Positions 1 to 8,718 are shown, counted from the stretch's first letter. The stretch is 64,000 nucleotides of DNA from Candidatus Saccharimonadota bacterium (GCA_016176605.1 JACOWW010000002.1:250846-314845), one strand, 5' to 3'. Notes: a model not told the origin generated them from the letters alone. Made by a program: numbers and translations.

Positions 1-279
1 ATCCATCTCGCCCAATGTGCGCTTATACAGCCCTCCAGGAAAGCCGCTGTGTCGATAGTAAGTCTTTTTAGCTGCCTTATTGCCCGACACGATTAAAGAG
101 TCGGCGTTGATAACAATTACGTAATCACCGGCGTCAATATGGTGGGTAAAGCTTGGTTTATCCTTACCTAGCAGCAGTCTAGCAGCCACGGTTGAAAGAC
201 GGCCTAGTGGTGTTTTGGAGGCATCTAAAACATGCCAAATACGAGTTATATCAGTTGGTTTAGCACTATAAGTCCTCAC
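1..279 (-). CDS. rplM: 50S ribosomal protein L13 (partial, runs off window start)
   Basis: Reverse translation VRTYSAKPTDITRIWHVLDASKTPLGRLSTVAARLLLGKDKPSFTHHIDAGDYVIVINADSLIVSGNKAAKKTYYRHSGFPGGLYKRTLGEMD; GTG start at 279. Confidence 0.93.
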   Translation of the reverse strand, partial: MRTYSAKPTDITRIWHVLDASKTPLGRLSTVAARLLLGKDKPSFTHHIDAGDYVIVINADSLIVSGNKAAKKTYYRHSGFPGGLYKRTLGEMD

Positions 280-377
280 AAGCTCCCTCCAGTCGCAGAA
301 ACTAGAAAGTAGGAATTAGGGACTAGTATTCTTGCTAATTTCTGATTGCTAATTACTAATTTCTTAATGCGTAGCAT
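276..377 (-). CDS. bridging small ORF rplQ->rplM, MLRIKKLVISNQKLARILVPNSYFLVSATGGSL
   Basis: TAATG junction with rplQ stop; TGA overlaps rplM GTG (GTGA); family I paralog. Confidence 0.55.
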   Translation of the reverse strand: MLRIKKLVISNQKLARILVPNSYFLVSATGGSL

Positions 378-922
378 TAGCGGTTGCCTCTCCTGCCTGT
401 GCGGCGGATAGCTCGGGTGATGGCCGTCTTAGCACTAATCTTCTGCTTGCCTTCACCGAGCGTTTTAACGGGTTTATCGGTAGTTTCTGGTTCTTTGGCT
501 TCAGCTGCCGATTTTTCAGCCTTTTTGACGGTCTTAGCTGCCTGTTTTGTAGCCTTTTTAGCTAAGTCGTCGACAAAGCTGACCTTAGCCATCTGGGCGT
601 TGTCACCACGGCGGGTAGTTGTACGAACAACCCGGAAATAACCGCTACTGCGGCTCCCGAGCTTTGGCGAAATTTCATCGACTAATTTATGGGCGGCTTC
701 CTTAGTGGAAAGAGCGCTGATAACCATGCGGCGGTTGTGCAGATCGCCTTTTTTAGCCTTTGTTATAAGTTTTTCAGTATACCTTGCCACTTCTTTAGCT
801 TTCGGCAAAGTTGTTTCGATCGATTCTCGCAAGACCAATGAATCTGCCAATGACTTTAGCAAGGCGCGGCGTTGGTCGCGCTCCCTACCGAATTTAGTTC
901 CTTTGTAGCCATGCCTATGCAT
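377..922 (-). CDS. rplQ: 50S ribosomal protein L17 with long Lys/Ala-rich C-terminal extension
   Basis: MHRHGYKGTKFGRERDQRRALLKSLADSL... Confidence 0.95.
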   Translation of the reverse strand: MHRHGYKGTKFGRERDQRRALLKSLADSLVLRESIETTLPKAKEVARYTEKLITKAKKGDLHNRRMVISALSTKEAAHKLVDEISPKLGSRSSGYFRVVRTTTRRGDNAQMAKVSFVDDLAKKATKQAAKTVKKAEKSAAEAKEPETTDKPVKTLGEGKQKISAKTAITRAIRRTGRRGNR

Positions 923-1020
923 CAGCGAACTCCGTTCGCAGAAACTAGAAAATAGAAACTAGGAACTAGCATTTTTGCTAATTTCTGATTGCTAATTACT
1001 AATTGCTTAATGCGCAGCAT
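922..1020 (-). CDS. bridging small ORF rpoA->rplQ, MLRIKQLVISNQKLAKMLVPSFYFLVSANGVR
   Basis: ATG 1 nt after rpoA TAA; TGATG junction with rplQ. Confidence 0.55.
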   Translation of the reverse strand: MLRIKQLVISNQKLAKMLVPSFYFLVSANGVR

Positions 1021-1021
1021 T

Positions 1022-1969
1022 TTAGAGTTCCAGTTCGGCCATTTTTTCTTTAACTTCGTCTAGTGCCTTGTTGCCAAAACCCTTTAGGTCGCGCAGTTCG
1101 GCTTCGCTAAGGCTTAGCAGATCCTTGATGGTCTGTATGTCATTGTTGATCAAAGCGTTGGTGGTGCGGGCGCTGAGATTCAAGTCTTCGATAGAGGTCA
1201 TGAGTTCAGCCGGTTCCTCGACTTCTTCGGCGCCTTCTGGTACAGATTCTGGTGTGCCAAGCGAGGCGCCGGCTTCGACTCTGGTCTGGCCAGCCAAAGC
1301 AGTGTATTGGTTAACCAAAATTGCCGCGGCTTCTTCAAAAGCTTCACGCGGCGTGATAGATCCGTCCGTTTCGACTGTGATCAAGAGTTTGTCGAGGTCG
1401 GTCATCTGGCCAACGCGGGTATTTTCGACCTTGTAACGAACGCGCAGCACTGGCGTGAACAGCGCATCAAGCATTATCATATCAGTTGATTTTTTACCTG
1501 TGGCTTGCTCCTCCAGAGCCCGGTAGCCACGGCCGGTTTCTACTAGCAGTTCAGCTTCAACCGAGTTTTTGGCGTCATCAATCGTGCAGATAACGTGGTT
1601 TGGATTAACGACTTCGACGTCGGCGCTAAGCTTCAAGTCTTTGGCTTTAACAAGACCTTTACCTTTTTTACTAAGACGGACGAATTGCGGTTCTTCACTA
1701 AAAACTTTAAAGCGAATACCCTTTAGATTTAACATAATAGTTACAACATCTTCTTTAACTCCCGGAATGGTAGTGAATTCGTGACTGACGCCTTCAATCC
1801 TAAAACCGGTAACGGCCGCCCCGGCGATACTAGAAAGCAACACCCGGCGCAGGCTGTTACCTAAAGTCATACCATAACCGGTGTGCAGCGGTTCAATAGC
1901 AAAAGTAGCACTAGTAGGGCTATGGTCAGTGATGGCGGCTAGCGTTGGGGCGTGGATTAGTTTACTCAT
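1022..1969 (-). CDS. rpoA: RNA polymerase alpha subunit
   Basis: Full-length NTD and alpha-CTD motifs. Confidence 0.97.
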   Translation of the reverse strand: MSKLIHAPTLAAITDHSPTSATFAIEPLHTGYGMTLGNSLRRVLLSSIAGAAVTGFRIEGVSHEFTTIPGVKEDVVTIMLNLKGIRFKVFSEEPQFVRLSKKGKGLVKAKDLKLSADVEVVNPNHVICTIDDAKNSVEAELLVETGRGYRALEEQATGKKSTDMIMLDALFTPVLRVRYKVENTRVGQMTDLDKLLITVETDGSITPREAFEEAAAILVNQYTALAGQTRVEAGASLGTPESVPEGAEEVEEPAELMTSIEDLNLSARTTNALINNDIQTIKDLLSLSEAELRDLKGFGNKALDEVKEKMAELEL

Positions 1970-1993
1970 ATCTTAACCTTTCTCGTCGCATCC

Positions 1994-2611
1994 TTAGCGT
2001 GAGTAATACTCGACGATTAGTTGTTCTTTAATATCCGGCTCTGCGTCATCACGCGTCGGCAGACCGGTTACTTTAACTTGGAACTTCTTACGATTAACTT
2101 TTATCCAGGCCGGGGTAGACGTCGGGGCTGGACTTAGTTCATCAATCTGCTTGAAATATTCGGTATTCTTACCGTGGTCTCGCAGGGAGATTTCATCGCC
2201 AATACCAACGCGAATTGAGGGAATATCTGTGCGGCGACCATTGAGCTTAAAATGGCCATGAGTTACCAACTGGCGAGAGCCCTTGCGGGACACCGCAAAA
2301 CCGCTGCGGTAGATAACATTATCCAGACGTCTTTCCAGAAATTGCAGCAAAGTAGCCCCGGATTGGCCGCGGGTTCGGGTGGCCTCACTCATTAGTTTAG
2401 AAAACTGGCGCTCCAGCAGACCATACAGACGCTTAACTTTCTGTTTTTCGCGCAGCTGCAAAGCATATTGACTGGTTTTAGTACGCCGCCTATCGCTAGC
2501 TCCCTGGCCTGGTGGGGTAGTGCGTTTAACCAAAGCCTTATGGGCTTTGGGGTGCAGCGCATAACCTTCCCGGCGCGACCGTTTGACTATTGACTCAAGA
2601 TCCCGTGCCAC
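1994..2611 (-). CDS. rpsD: 30S ribosomal protein S4
   Basis: S4 sequence; ORF is open to 2635, but the first 8 codons (MERPKGAS) are the shared leader/SD module, so GTG at 2611 is the likelier start. Confidence 0.93.
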   Translation of the reverse strand: MARDLESIVKRSRREGYALHPKAHKALVKRTTPPGQGASDRRRTKTSQYALQLREKQKVKRLYGLLERQFSKLMSEATRTRGQSGATLLQFLERRLDNVIYRSGFAVSRKGSRQLVTHGHFKLNGRRTDIPSIRVGIGDEISLRDHGKNTEYFKQIDELSPAPTSTPAWIKVNRKKFQVKVTGLPTRDDAEPDIKEQLIVEYYSR

Positions 2612-2777
2612 AGACGCTCCCTTCGGTCGCTCCATTAGCTATTAACCATTGATCACAGATAACGGTAAACCCAGCACTTAGCTTAAGTATCTTAGAGACT
2701 CGAGCTAAGTGCTGGGTAAACAGATAACGCACGGTTAACGGTGAACGGATAACTGTAAACGGGAATGACGTAGTCAT
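2595..2777 (-). CDS. bridging small ORF rpsK->rpsD ([18 protein letters not shown]...)
   Basis: Starts 2 nt after rpsK stop; overlaps the rpsD GTG by 17 nt; family II paralog. Confidence 0.5.
   Translation of the reverse strand: MTTSFPFTVIRSPLTVRYLFTQHLARVSKILKLSAGFTVICDQWLIANGATEGSVCGTGS
2669..2717. repeat. 15-bp perfect inverted repeat ACCCAGCACTTAGCT...AGCTAAGTGCTGGGT
   Basis: Arms 2669-2683 and 2703-2717. Confidence 0.8.
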
Positions 2778-2779
2778 GT

Positions 2780-3259
2780 TTAGTTTCTCTTGGCTTTTCG
2801 TGGACGGGCACCGCCATGGGCTACGGCGGTTTTATCCTTAATGCTATCGACATTGATCCGCTGGGCCATCAAGGTCCTAATTGCCGCTTCGCGACCTAGC
2901 CCAACACCTTTTACGAAGACCTCGACTTTAGATAGCCCAAAAGTTTTCGCCATTTCGATAGCCTTCTCGGCTGCTACCTGGGCCGCATAGGCCGTCCCTT
3001 TTTTAGAGCCCCGAAAACCAGTACTTCCAGCGCTAGCTGTCGACAAGGTGTTCCCCTTTTCGTCTGTTACAGTCACGATTGTATTGTTAAAGGTTGCCAA
3101 AAGATGTACTTGGCCACGGCTAATATTGCGCTTGGCCTTTTTTCGCTTTGATGGTTTTGGCTTAGCTGCAAGTTCCGGATGCGAATCAACAGCCACCTCA
3201 TCCGTTTGCTTGGTCGCAACCTCTTTTTTGTCCGATGTTAATACTTTTTCTTCAGCCAT
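2780..3259 (-). CDS. rpsK: 30S ribosomal protein S11 (extended N-terminus)
   Basis: RNISRGQVHLLATFNNTIVTVTDEKGNTLS... Confidence 0.96.
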   Translation of the reverse strand: MAEEKVLTSDKKEVATKQTDEVAVDSHPELAAKPKPSKRKKAKRNISRGQVHLLATFNNTIVTVTDEKGNTLSTASAGSTGFRGSKKGTAYAAQVAAEKAIEMAKTFGLSKVEVFVKGVGLGREAAIRTLMAQRINVDSIKDKTAVAHGGARPRKAKRN

Positions 3260-3369
3260 TAAGCGAACTCCGTTCGCAGAGTTATGAGATATGAGTTATG
3301 AGATATGAGAAGATACTCTTGTCTCTTAACTCTTAACTCGTGTCTCTTAAAAATGTAAGCATTTTTCAT
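3259..3369 (-). CDS. bridging small ORF rpsM->rpsK, MKNAYIFKRHELRVKRQEYLLISHNSYLITLRTEFA
   Basis: ATGA junction with rpsM stop; TAATG junction with rpsK. Confidence 0.5.
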   Translation of the reverse strand: MKNAYIFKRHELRVKRQEYLLISHNSYLITLRTEFA

Positions 3370-3752
3370 GTTTTGGCCGCTACCTTCTTAGCCGTACCGC
3401 CCACAGTTACTTTTTTGCCGCGCTTGGTGCGGGCATTGGTTCGCGTACGTTGGCCTCGGACCGGCAAATTAGCCTTGTGGCGCAGGCCGCGATAGGCGTT
3501 TATATCTTTCAAGCGTTTGATATTGCCAGTTACGACTCTTTGCAGCTCACCCTCGATGACATAATTGTTGGTAATAATATCCTGCAAGCGTGATATTTCG
3601 GCGTCAGTCAAGTCTTTGACTCTTACGGTGGGCTCAACTTTCGCGTCGTTGATAATATTGTTACTAATTTTAGGACCGATCCCATAAATGTAAGTCAGAG
3701 CTACATGGACCTGCTTATTATCCGGGATATTTACACCAGATAACCTAGCCAC
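3366..3752 (-). CDS. rpsM: 30S ribosomal protein S13
   Basis: VARLSGVNIPDNKQ...; GTG at 3752 matches canonical S13 N-terminus; ORF is open to 3788. Confidence 0.93.
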   Translation of the reverse strand: MARLSGVNIPDNKQVHVALTYIYGIGPKISNNIINDAKVEPTVRVKDLTDAEISRLQDIITNNYVIEGELQRVVTGNIKRLKDINAYRGLRHKANLPVRGQRTRTNARTKRGKKVTVGGTAKKVAAKT

Positions 3753-3858
3753 AGCGACCTCTCTTCGAGTCTGAGCCTGAGGGCTCATCCCTCAGAGTCG
3801 AATGACCGGTCGCAGTTAACTGATAACTGATAACTGATAACTGGAGTGGCTTTGTCAC
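3745..3858 (-). CDS. bridging small ORF rpmJ->rpsM (GTG start), MTKPLQLSVISYQLTATGHSTLRDEPSGSDSKRGRCG
   Basis: Starts 4 nt after rpmJ stop; overlaps rpsM start by 8 nt; contains the 39-bp hairpin in frame. Confidence 0.42.
   Translation of the reverse strand: MTKPLQLSVISYQLTATGHSTLRDEPSGSDSKRGRCG
3764..3802. repeat. 39-bp hairpin repeat, copy 1 (exact reverse complement of 22712..22750)
   Basis: ttcgagtctgagcctgagggctcatccctcagagtcgaa. Confidence 0.9.
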
Positions 3859-3862
3859 GACC

Positions 3863-3979
3863 CTAGCCTTGCCTCTGCTTGTGCTTAGGTTTTTTTTTGT
3901 TAATAACATAAACCCGGCCTTTACGGCGGACTATCTTATCGTCAGGACTAATTTTTTTGACGCTAGCACGCACTTTCAT
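3863..3979 (-). CDS. rpmJ: 50S ribosomal protein L36, cysteine-free form
   Basis: [38 protein letters not shown]; absent from ORF track (too short). Confidence 0.95.
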   Translation of the reverse strand: MKVRASVKKISPDDKIVRRKGRVYVINKKKPKHKQRQG

Positions 3980-4014
3980 GCGGATCATCCTCCTTGCAAG
4001 AGTGGTGACACACT

Positions 4015-4036
4015 GCCTGCCTGCCGGCAGGCAGGC
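4015..4036. repeat. 22-bp perfect palindrome GCCTGCCTGCCGGCAGGCAGGC
   Basis: Self-complementary, in infA-rpmJ spacer. Confidence 0.9.
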
Positions 4037-4041
4037 TTAAT

Positions 4042-4263
4042 TTAATTTTCGCGGTAGGTTATCCGACCCTTCGTCAGATCGTAAGGTGTCAATTCAACCT
4101 TGACGCGGTCGCCCGGAACGAGGCGAATATAATTCTTGCGCATCTTTCCGGCAACGTGAGCTATAATTATATGGCCGTTTTCGAGCTCGACTCGAAACTG
4201 CGTCCCCGGCAGAGCCTCAACGACTGTGCCGACGAGTTCGATTACCTCTTTTTCACGAGCCAT
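4042..4263 (-). CDS. infA: translation initiation factor IF-1
   Basis: [73 protein letters not shown]. Confidence 0.97.
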   Translation of the reverse strand: MAREKEVIELVGTVVEALPGTQFRVELENGHIIIAHVAGKMRKNYIRLVPGDRVKVELTPYDLTKGRITYREN

Positions 4264-4310
4264 AAATATAACTTGGGCATCTTAGCAAACTTTACACCGT
4301 CTGTAAACAG

Positions 4311-5840
4311 TTATTTTTTCCGTAGCCTTGGCCTTGGGATAAACCGCAGTCGGCTGGCCCCCATTGCCGCCGTTCCAGCCGGCCCAGGTTCATAAAAATA
4401 TTCGGGTTGTTCGTACTGGTCATAGGTAATCATCATGGCCCGTGATTCAACCTTGCGCAGTGTTTCCAAAGACACCGAGACCAAGATTAAAATACTGGTG
4501 CCGCCGATACCCAGGGCAATATTGGGGTCAATCCATCTGGAAGCCACTATCGGCAAAACAGCCAGCAGACCAAGGGCTATAGCGCCGAAAAATGTCAGCC
4601 GGTTCACAGTCTTGCTTAAGTACTTTTCAGTCTGCTTACCGGATCTTATGTTAGCTAAAAAGCCGCCTTGTTTTTGCAGATTTTCGGCGATCTCTTTGGA
4701 GTTAAAGGTTACGCTGGTATAAAAAAACGTAAAAATGAAAACCAAGAAGAAATAGGTCGCGGGATAAATCCAGGGCTTCCAGCCGCCGGCAGCGAAAGAA
4801 GCAGCAGAGGGGTTTTGGAATAGCTCAGAAAGCAGGACGCCAAACCTATCCCAGCCGCTTTGAGCTAAATAGGCAACCCCCTGGCCGTGGGTTATAAGCT
4901 GGCCGGCGAAACTAGGTACGGACAAGAACGCCACGGCAAAGATGATTGGGATAACTCCGGCGGTAATCAGCTTGACGGGTAATGTCGTCGTTACACCACC
5001 GTAAGTACGATTTCCCTGAACCCGTTTAGCATAATTTACCGTTAGCTTACGCGAGGCCTCATTGAGCTTGACAACAGCCCAAGTAACAAAAATGGCAGAC
5101 AGCGCAATCGCGCCAAAAATAATCAAACCATGCTTGCTAAAATCACGGCCCGCTAGATGCAGTTTGTCGCTTTGGGCAATCGTCGTGTTCCACGCCGCGC
5201 TGTGCCACAGTTGGGACAATATAGCCGGTAAACTAGCTACGATACCTACTGTTATAAGCAGTGAGATACCATTGCCCACAGACCGTTCGGTGATCAGTTC
5301 GCCAAGCCACATTAATATCATCGAACCAGCCGTCAAGGCTGAAATCATTAAGAACCATTCACCAGACGAAGTATTAGCCGTTATATCACCCAGGCCCCCG
5401 ATGCTCCTGGCCTGCTCACGGATAAGGTATATCAGGCCAATTGATTGGATTATGGCCAGAGGGAAGGTCAGCAGGCGGGTGTATTGGTTTATTTTTTTGC
5501 GGCCAAACTCGCCTTCCTTATTCATCGCTTCAAACTTCGGTATGGCTTTGGTCATTAGCTGCATGATGATAGAAGCATTAATGTACGGACCCAGTCCAAC
5601 CAGCATGACGGAAAAATTAGCCAGCGCTCCGCCGGATATGACATTCAAAAAACCAAGTAATTGGTTATTACCAGTTTGGGTATAAAGGTTTTCAAGTATT
5701 TGCCTTAGTGTTTGCGGGTCGCCTAACGGCACAGGGATGTGGGCCAGTATACGAAACACTAAAAGCATGCCAAGAACAGCCAAGATGCGCTTTCGCATCT
5801 CGCTATGTCCAAGTGATTTGACGATTATTCCCCAGTTCAT
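4311..5840 (-). CDS. secY: preprotein translocase subunit SecY
   Basis: 10-TM SecY sequence; extended loops and C-terminus. Confidence 0.96.
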   Translation of the reverse strand: MNWGIIVKSLGHSEMRKRILAVLGMLLVFRILAHIPVPLGDPQTLRQILENLYTQTGNNQLLGFLNVISGGALANFSVMLVGLGPYINASIIMQLMTKAIPKFEAMNKEGEFGRKKINQYTRLLTFPLAIIQSIGLIYLIREQARSIGGLGDITANTSSGEWFLMISALTAGSMILMWLGELITERSVGNGISLLITVGIVASLPAILSQLWHSAAWNTTIAQSDKLHLAGRDFSKHGLIIFGAIALSAIFVTWAVVKLNEASRKLTVNYAKRVQGNRTYGGVTTTLPVKLITAGVIPIIFAVAFLSVPSFAGQLITHGQGVAYLAQSGWDRFGVLLSELFQNPSAASFAAGGWKPWIYPATYFFLVFIFTFFYTSVTFNSKEIAENLQKQGGFLANIRSGKQTEKYLSKTVNRLTFFGAIALGLLAVLPIVASRWIDPNIALGIGGTSILILVSVSLETLRKVESRAMMITYDQYEQPEYFYEPGPAGTAAMGASRLRFIPRPRLRKK

Positions 5841-5947
5841 GCTGCTCCGCCGTATAAGACACCCCGCATCGCGGGTTTCCTATCGCGCCGGGCGCGGAAT
5901 GAATCCGACGCTCGGGCTACCTTCCCGAGGAATGTACCTAGTCTCAT
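5837..5947 (-). CDS. bridging small ORF rplO->secY, MRLGTFLGKVARASDSFRARRDRKPAMRGVLYGGAA
   Basis: ATGA junctions with rplO stop and secY start. Confidence 0.55.
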   Translation of the reverse strand: MRLGTFLGKVARASDSFRARRDRKPAMRGVLYGGAA

Positions 5948-6423
5948 GTATTTATTTTATCATCCGTTTTTTTGGCGCTGCGCCTAAGCCGCTCAACCCT
6001 GACAAAGCTACCCCCGGCTTTTTCAACGGCAGCAATTGCCGATGAGCTGGCGGCCTGAAGTTTAACCTGCTTTTTAGCAGTTATTTCACCTCTTAAGATG
6101 AGTTTAACGAAATTATGTGGGCTACTTATGAGGCCGGCTTCAAACAAAGCGACAGTGTCTATGGCGACCTTTTTAATCTGATTAAGCTGTCCAGTGTAGA
6201 CCAATTCACTTTTGGGGCGGTGGCTCTTGAAGCCGCGGGCTTTGGGCAAGCGCATATAAAGGGGCATCTGGCCGCCTTCAAAACCCGGCCGAACACCGCC
6301 GCTCTTGCGCGAACCTTGGCCTTTGGTGCCCCGGCCGGCGGTCTTTCCCCGGCCAGCAGCAATACCCCGCCCCTTACGTGTAGGCCTGGTTTGTCTGGCC
6401 ACCTTTAGTCCGTTAAATTTCAT
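5944..6423 (-). CDS. rplO: 50S ribosomal protein L15
   Basis: GRGIAAGRGKTAGRGTKGQGSRKSGGVRPGFEGGQMPLYMRLPKARGF. Confidence 0.96.
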   Translation of the reverse strand: MKFNGLKVARQTRPTRKGRGIAAGRGKTAGRGTKGQGSRKSGGVRPGFEGGQMPLYMRLPKARGFKSHRPKSELVYTGQLNQIKKVAIDTVALFEAGLISSPHNFVKLILRGEITAKKQVKLQAASSSAIAAVEKAGGSFVRVERLRRSAKKTDDKINT

Positions 6424-7097
6424 TTCTGGCCTCCGGCCCTAGCTGATAGCTTAGAGTCCTCAGCTGTTAGCTTCTTCGTAATTTTCTTTTTTGCTCTTAG
6501 CTCCCCGCTCTCAGCTCTTAGCTTTGTTGTGACCCATTGGCTGGCGGGAGCCATGCTCATAAGAGCATCTAGCGTGGCGTAGGCCATATTCAGGCGGTTA
6601 GACGAACCGTGTGATTTAGATAGGGCGTTTTCAATGCCGGCTACTTCTAAAACTGTACGGACTACACCGCCAGCGATCAAACCGGTACCCGGTGCGGCCG
6701 GCAGAATCACTATCCGAGCACCGCTGACTTTAGCTACCACTTCGTGCGTTAATGTACCCTTGTGGATCGGCAGTTTAATAAGGTGTTTTTTAGCGACTTC
6801 AGTGGCTTTTGTGACGGCGGCCGTGACGTCAGCGCCCTTGCTAACACCAACGCCTACCTGTCCTTTATGGTCACCAACTATAACCAGCGCTTGGAAGCGG
6901 AAGCGGCGGCCGCCTTTAACAACACGAGCCACACGGTTAACGAATACTACCCGCTCGTCAAACTCCTTAGGCTCCATAGGACCTCGGTCGTCTCTTGGAC
7001 GACGGCCATAGCCTTGCCCGCTAGGTCGGCCAGGTTGAACCGACCGTGGTGGCGCAGTCTTAGTTGATGGGGTAACTACATTTTCATCTGCCATCAC
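6420..7097 (-). CDS. rpsE: 30S ribosomal protein S5
   Basis: S5 sequence; ATGA overlap with rplO, no rpmD between; start GTG 7097 or ATG 7094. Confidence 0.95.
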   Translation of the reverse strand: MMADENVVTPSTKTAPPRSVQPGRPSGQGYGRRPRDDRGPMEPKEFDERVVFVNRVARVVKGGRRFRFQALVIVGDHKGQVGVGVSKGADVTAAVTKATEVAKKHLIKLPIHKGTLTHEVVAKVSGARIVILPAAPGTGLIAGGVVRTVLEVAGIENALSKSHGSSNRLNMAYATLDALMSMAPASQWVTTKLRAESGELRAKKKITKKLTAEDSKLSARAGGQK

Positions 7098-7195
7098 ACG
7101 CTCCCTTCGGTCGCTCCAGAAACTAGAAAATAGGAACTAGAAAATAGTATTGCTAATTCCTGATTGCTAATTCCTGATCGCTTAATGCGTAGCAT
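7094..7195 (-). CDS. bridging small ORF rplR->rps[34 protein letters not shown]
   Basis: ATG 1 nt after rplR stop; TGATG junction with rpsE; family I. Confidence 0.55.
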   Translation of the reverse strand: MLRIKRSGISNQELAILFSSSYFLVSGATEGSV

Positions 7196-7196
7196 T

Positions 7197-7553
7197 TTAG
7201 AACTTCAATCCGCCAGCGCGTGCAGTGTCCGCTAGGCTCTTAATTCGCCCGTGATACTTTTTAGGCCCCCTATCAAATACGACTTCGCTGACTTTAGCCT
7301 GCTTGGCTTTTTTAGCTATATCCTCGCCTACTAATGAAGCCTTGGTCGTCATATTACCATCAGCTCCTTTACCTACGCTCGAGGCATAGGAGAGCGTCTG
7401 GCCAGTGCTGTCATCGATAATCTGAGCCGTGACATGCATATTAGAGATATGCACCGTTAACCGAGGCCGCTGCTTTGTACCACTTAGCCTAGCGCGAACA
7501 CGGTGGGCGCGGCGCTTGGAACTTTGGGTCTTGTGAATTAATCTATCCATCAC
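7197..7553 (-). CDS. rplR: 50S ribosomal protein L18
   Basis: KRRAHRVRARLSGTKQRPRLTVHISNMHVTAQIIDD... Confidence 0.95.
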   Translation of the reverse strand: MMDRLIHKTQSSKRRAHRVRARLSGTKQRPRLTVHISNMHVTAQIIDDSTGQTLSYASSVGKGADGNMTTKASLVGEDIAKKAKQAKVSEVVFDRGPKKYHGRIKSLADTARAGGLKF

Positions 7554-7629
7554 ACAATCTCCGGTTGCAGCAAAATGTAAAAAGTAAATGGCAAAATGGT
7601 ATGACTTTGTTGCAGCCGCTTATGCTCAT
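7543..7629 (-). CDS. bridging small ORF rplF->rplR, MSISGCNKVIPFCHLLFTFCCNRRLCDG
   Basis: ATGA junction with rplF stop; runs into rplR start. Confidence 0.42.
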   Translation of the reverse strand: MSISGCNKVIPFCHLLFTFCCNRRLCDG

Positions 7630-8171
7630 TGTTGGACTTCCTTAGCACTTTTTCCGCTCTTGCGGATAATGCGCTCTTCGACATATTTAATACCTTTACC
7701 TTTGTACGGTTCCGGTTTTTTAAGAGCCCGGATCTCGGCGGCCACTTGGCCCACTTGCTGCTTATCGATGCCGCCAACGGTGATAATGTTCTGCTCGACA
7801 GCGACAGTTATACCAGCCGGTACTTTATACACCACCTCATGGGAAAATCCAAGATTAAATTTCAAGTTAGAGCCAGCGAGGGCTGCTCGGTAACCAACGC
7901 CATTAATTTCTAACTTGCGCTCAAAGCCCTCGCTTACCCCCGTAACCATGTTATTGATCAAAGTGCGCATCAGGCCGTGACGGGCACGGTTAAAGCGTTC
8001 GTCGTTTTCGCGCTCAACAAACACTTGGTTATCTTTAGACGAAACCTTTAGGCCGGGCATGTTAAATTGGCTCAGCGAGCCTTTCGGCCCATTGACAATA
8101 ATATGGTCTTTATCGACAGCAATTGTCACACCGCTAGGCACGTCAATTGGCAATTTTCCTATCCGACTCAC
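7626..8171 (-). CDS. rplF: 50S ribosomal protein L6
   Basis: SRIGKLPIDVPSGVTIAVDKDHIIVNGPKGSL...; GTG start. Confidence 0.96.
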   Translation of the reverse strand: MSRIGKLPIDVPSGVTIAVDKDHIIVNGPKGSLSQFNMPGLKVSSKDNQVFVERENDERFNRARHGLMRTLINNMVTGVSEGFERKLEINGVGYRAALAGSNLKFNLGFSHEVVYKVPAGITVAVEQNIITVGGIDKQQVGQVAAEIRALKKPEPYKGKGIKYVEERIIRKSGKSAKEVQQ

Positions 8172-8326
8172 AAAACGCTCCTTCCACTCGCGCCATTAAC
8201 CATTAGCCATTTTCCATTTACCATACATTTACCATTAGCCTTTAACCATGGAGAACGGGTAACGGTCAACGGATAACGTATGGATAACGGTGAACGGTTA
8301 ATAGATAACGGGAATGACGTAGTCAT
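8168..8326 (-). CDS. bridging small ORF rpsH->rpl[53 protein letters not shown]
   Basis: Starts 2 nt after rpsH stop; GTGA junction with rplF; family II; not in ORF track. Confidence 0.58.
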   Translation of the reverse strand: MTTSFPLSINRSPLSIRYPLTVTRSPWLKANGKCMVNGKWLMVNGASGRSVL

Positions 8327-8328
8327 GA

Positions 8329-8718
8329 CTAGTAGACCTCACAGATTAGCTCACCGCCTAATTTTTTGGCCTTGGCTGCTTCCCCGGTCATTACTCCTTG
8401 ACTAGTAGAAACAACTACCAAGCCGCGGCCGCGCTTTACCTTTGGCATGTCCTTAGCCTTCACATATTCCCGGCGGCCTGGACGACTAAGGCGTGTAATT
8501 TCAGTAATGTTAGCTGAAGACTCTTCGTCGTTAATGGTGATAATCAGAACCTTACGACCATTTTCGTCGCCAGTTTTGACCTCTTTTAAGAAACGATTCT
8601 GGGCCAAAATACGCGCTACATTTTCTTTGGCGCTAGAATGCGGCAACGATACCTCCGCCTTATTGACGGCAATGGCATTACGGATACGGCTCAGCATATC
8701 AGCTATTGGATCAGTCAT
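8329..8718 (-). CDS. rpsH: 30S ribosomal protein S8
   Basis: MTDPIADMLSRIRNAIAV... Confidence 0.96.
   Translation of the reverse strand: MTDPIADMLSRIRNAIAVNKAEVSLPHSSAKENVARILAQNRFLKEVKTGDENGRKVLIITINDEESSANITEITRLSRPGRREYVKAKDMPKVKRGRGLVVVSTSQGVMTGEAAKAKKLGGELICEVY

Noticed and set aside
384-908. Plus-strand ORFs opposite rplQ and similar antisense ORFs throughout
   Set aside because: Antisense shadows of strongly conserved genes; no independent coding signal.
3980-4041. infA>rpmJ spacer as another bridging ORF
   Set aside because: A GTG frame overlaps rpmJ, but it does not start near the infA stop, and rpmJ has a strong independent SD; treated as an exception.
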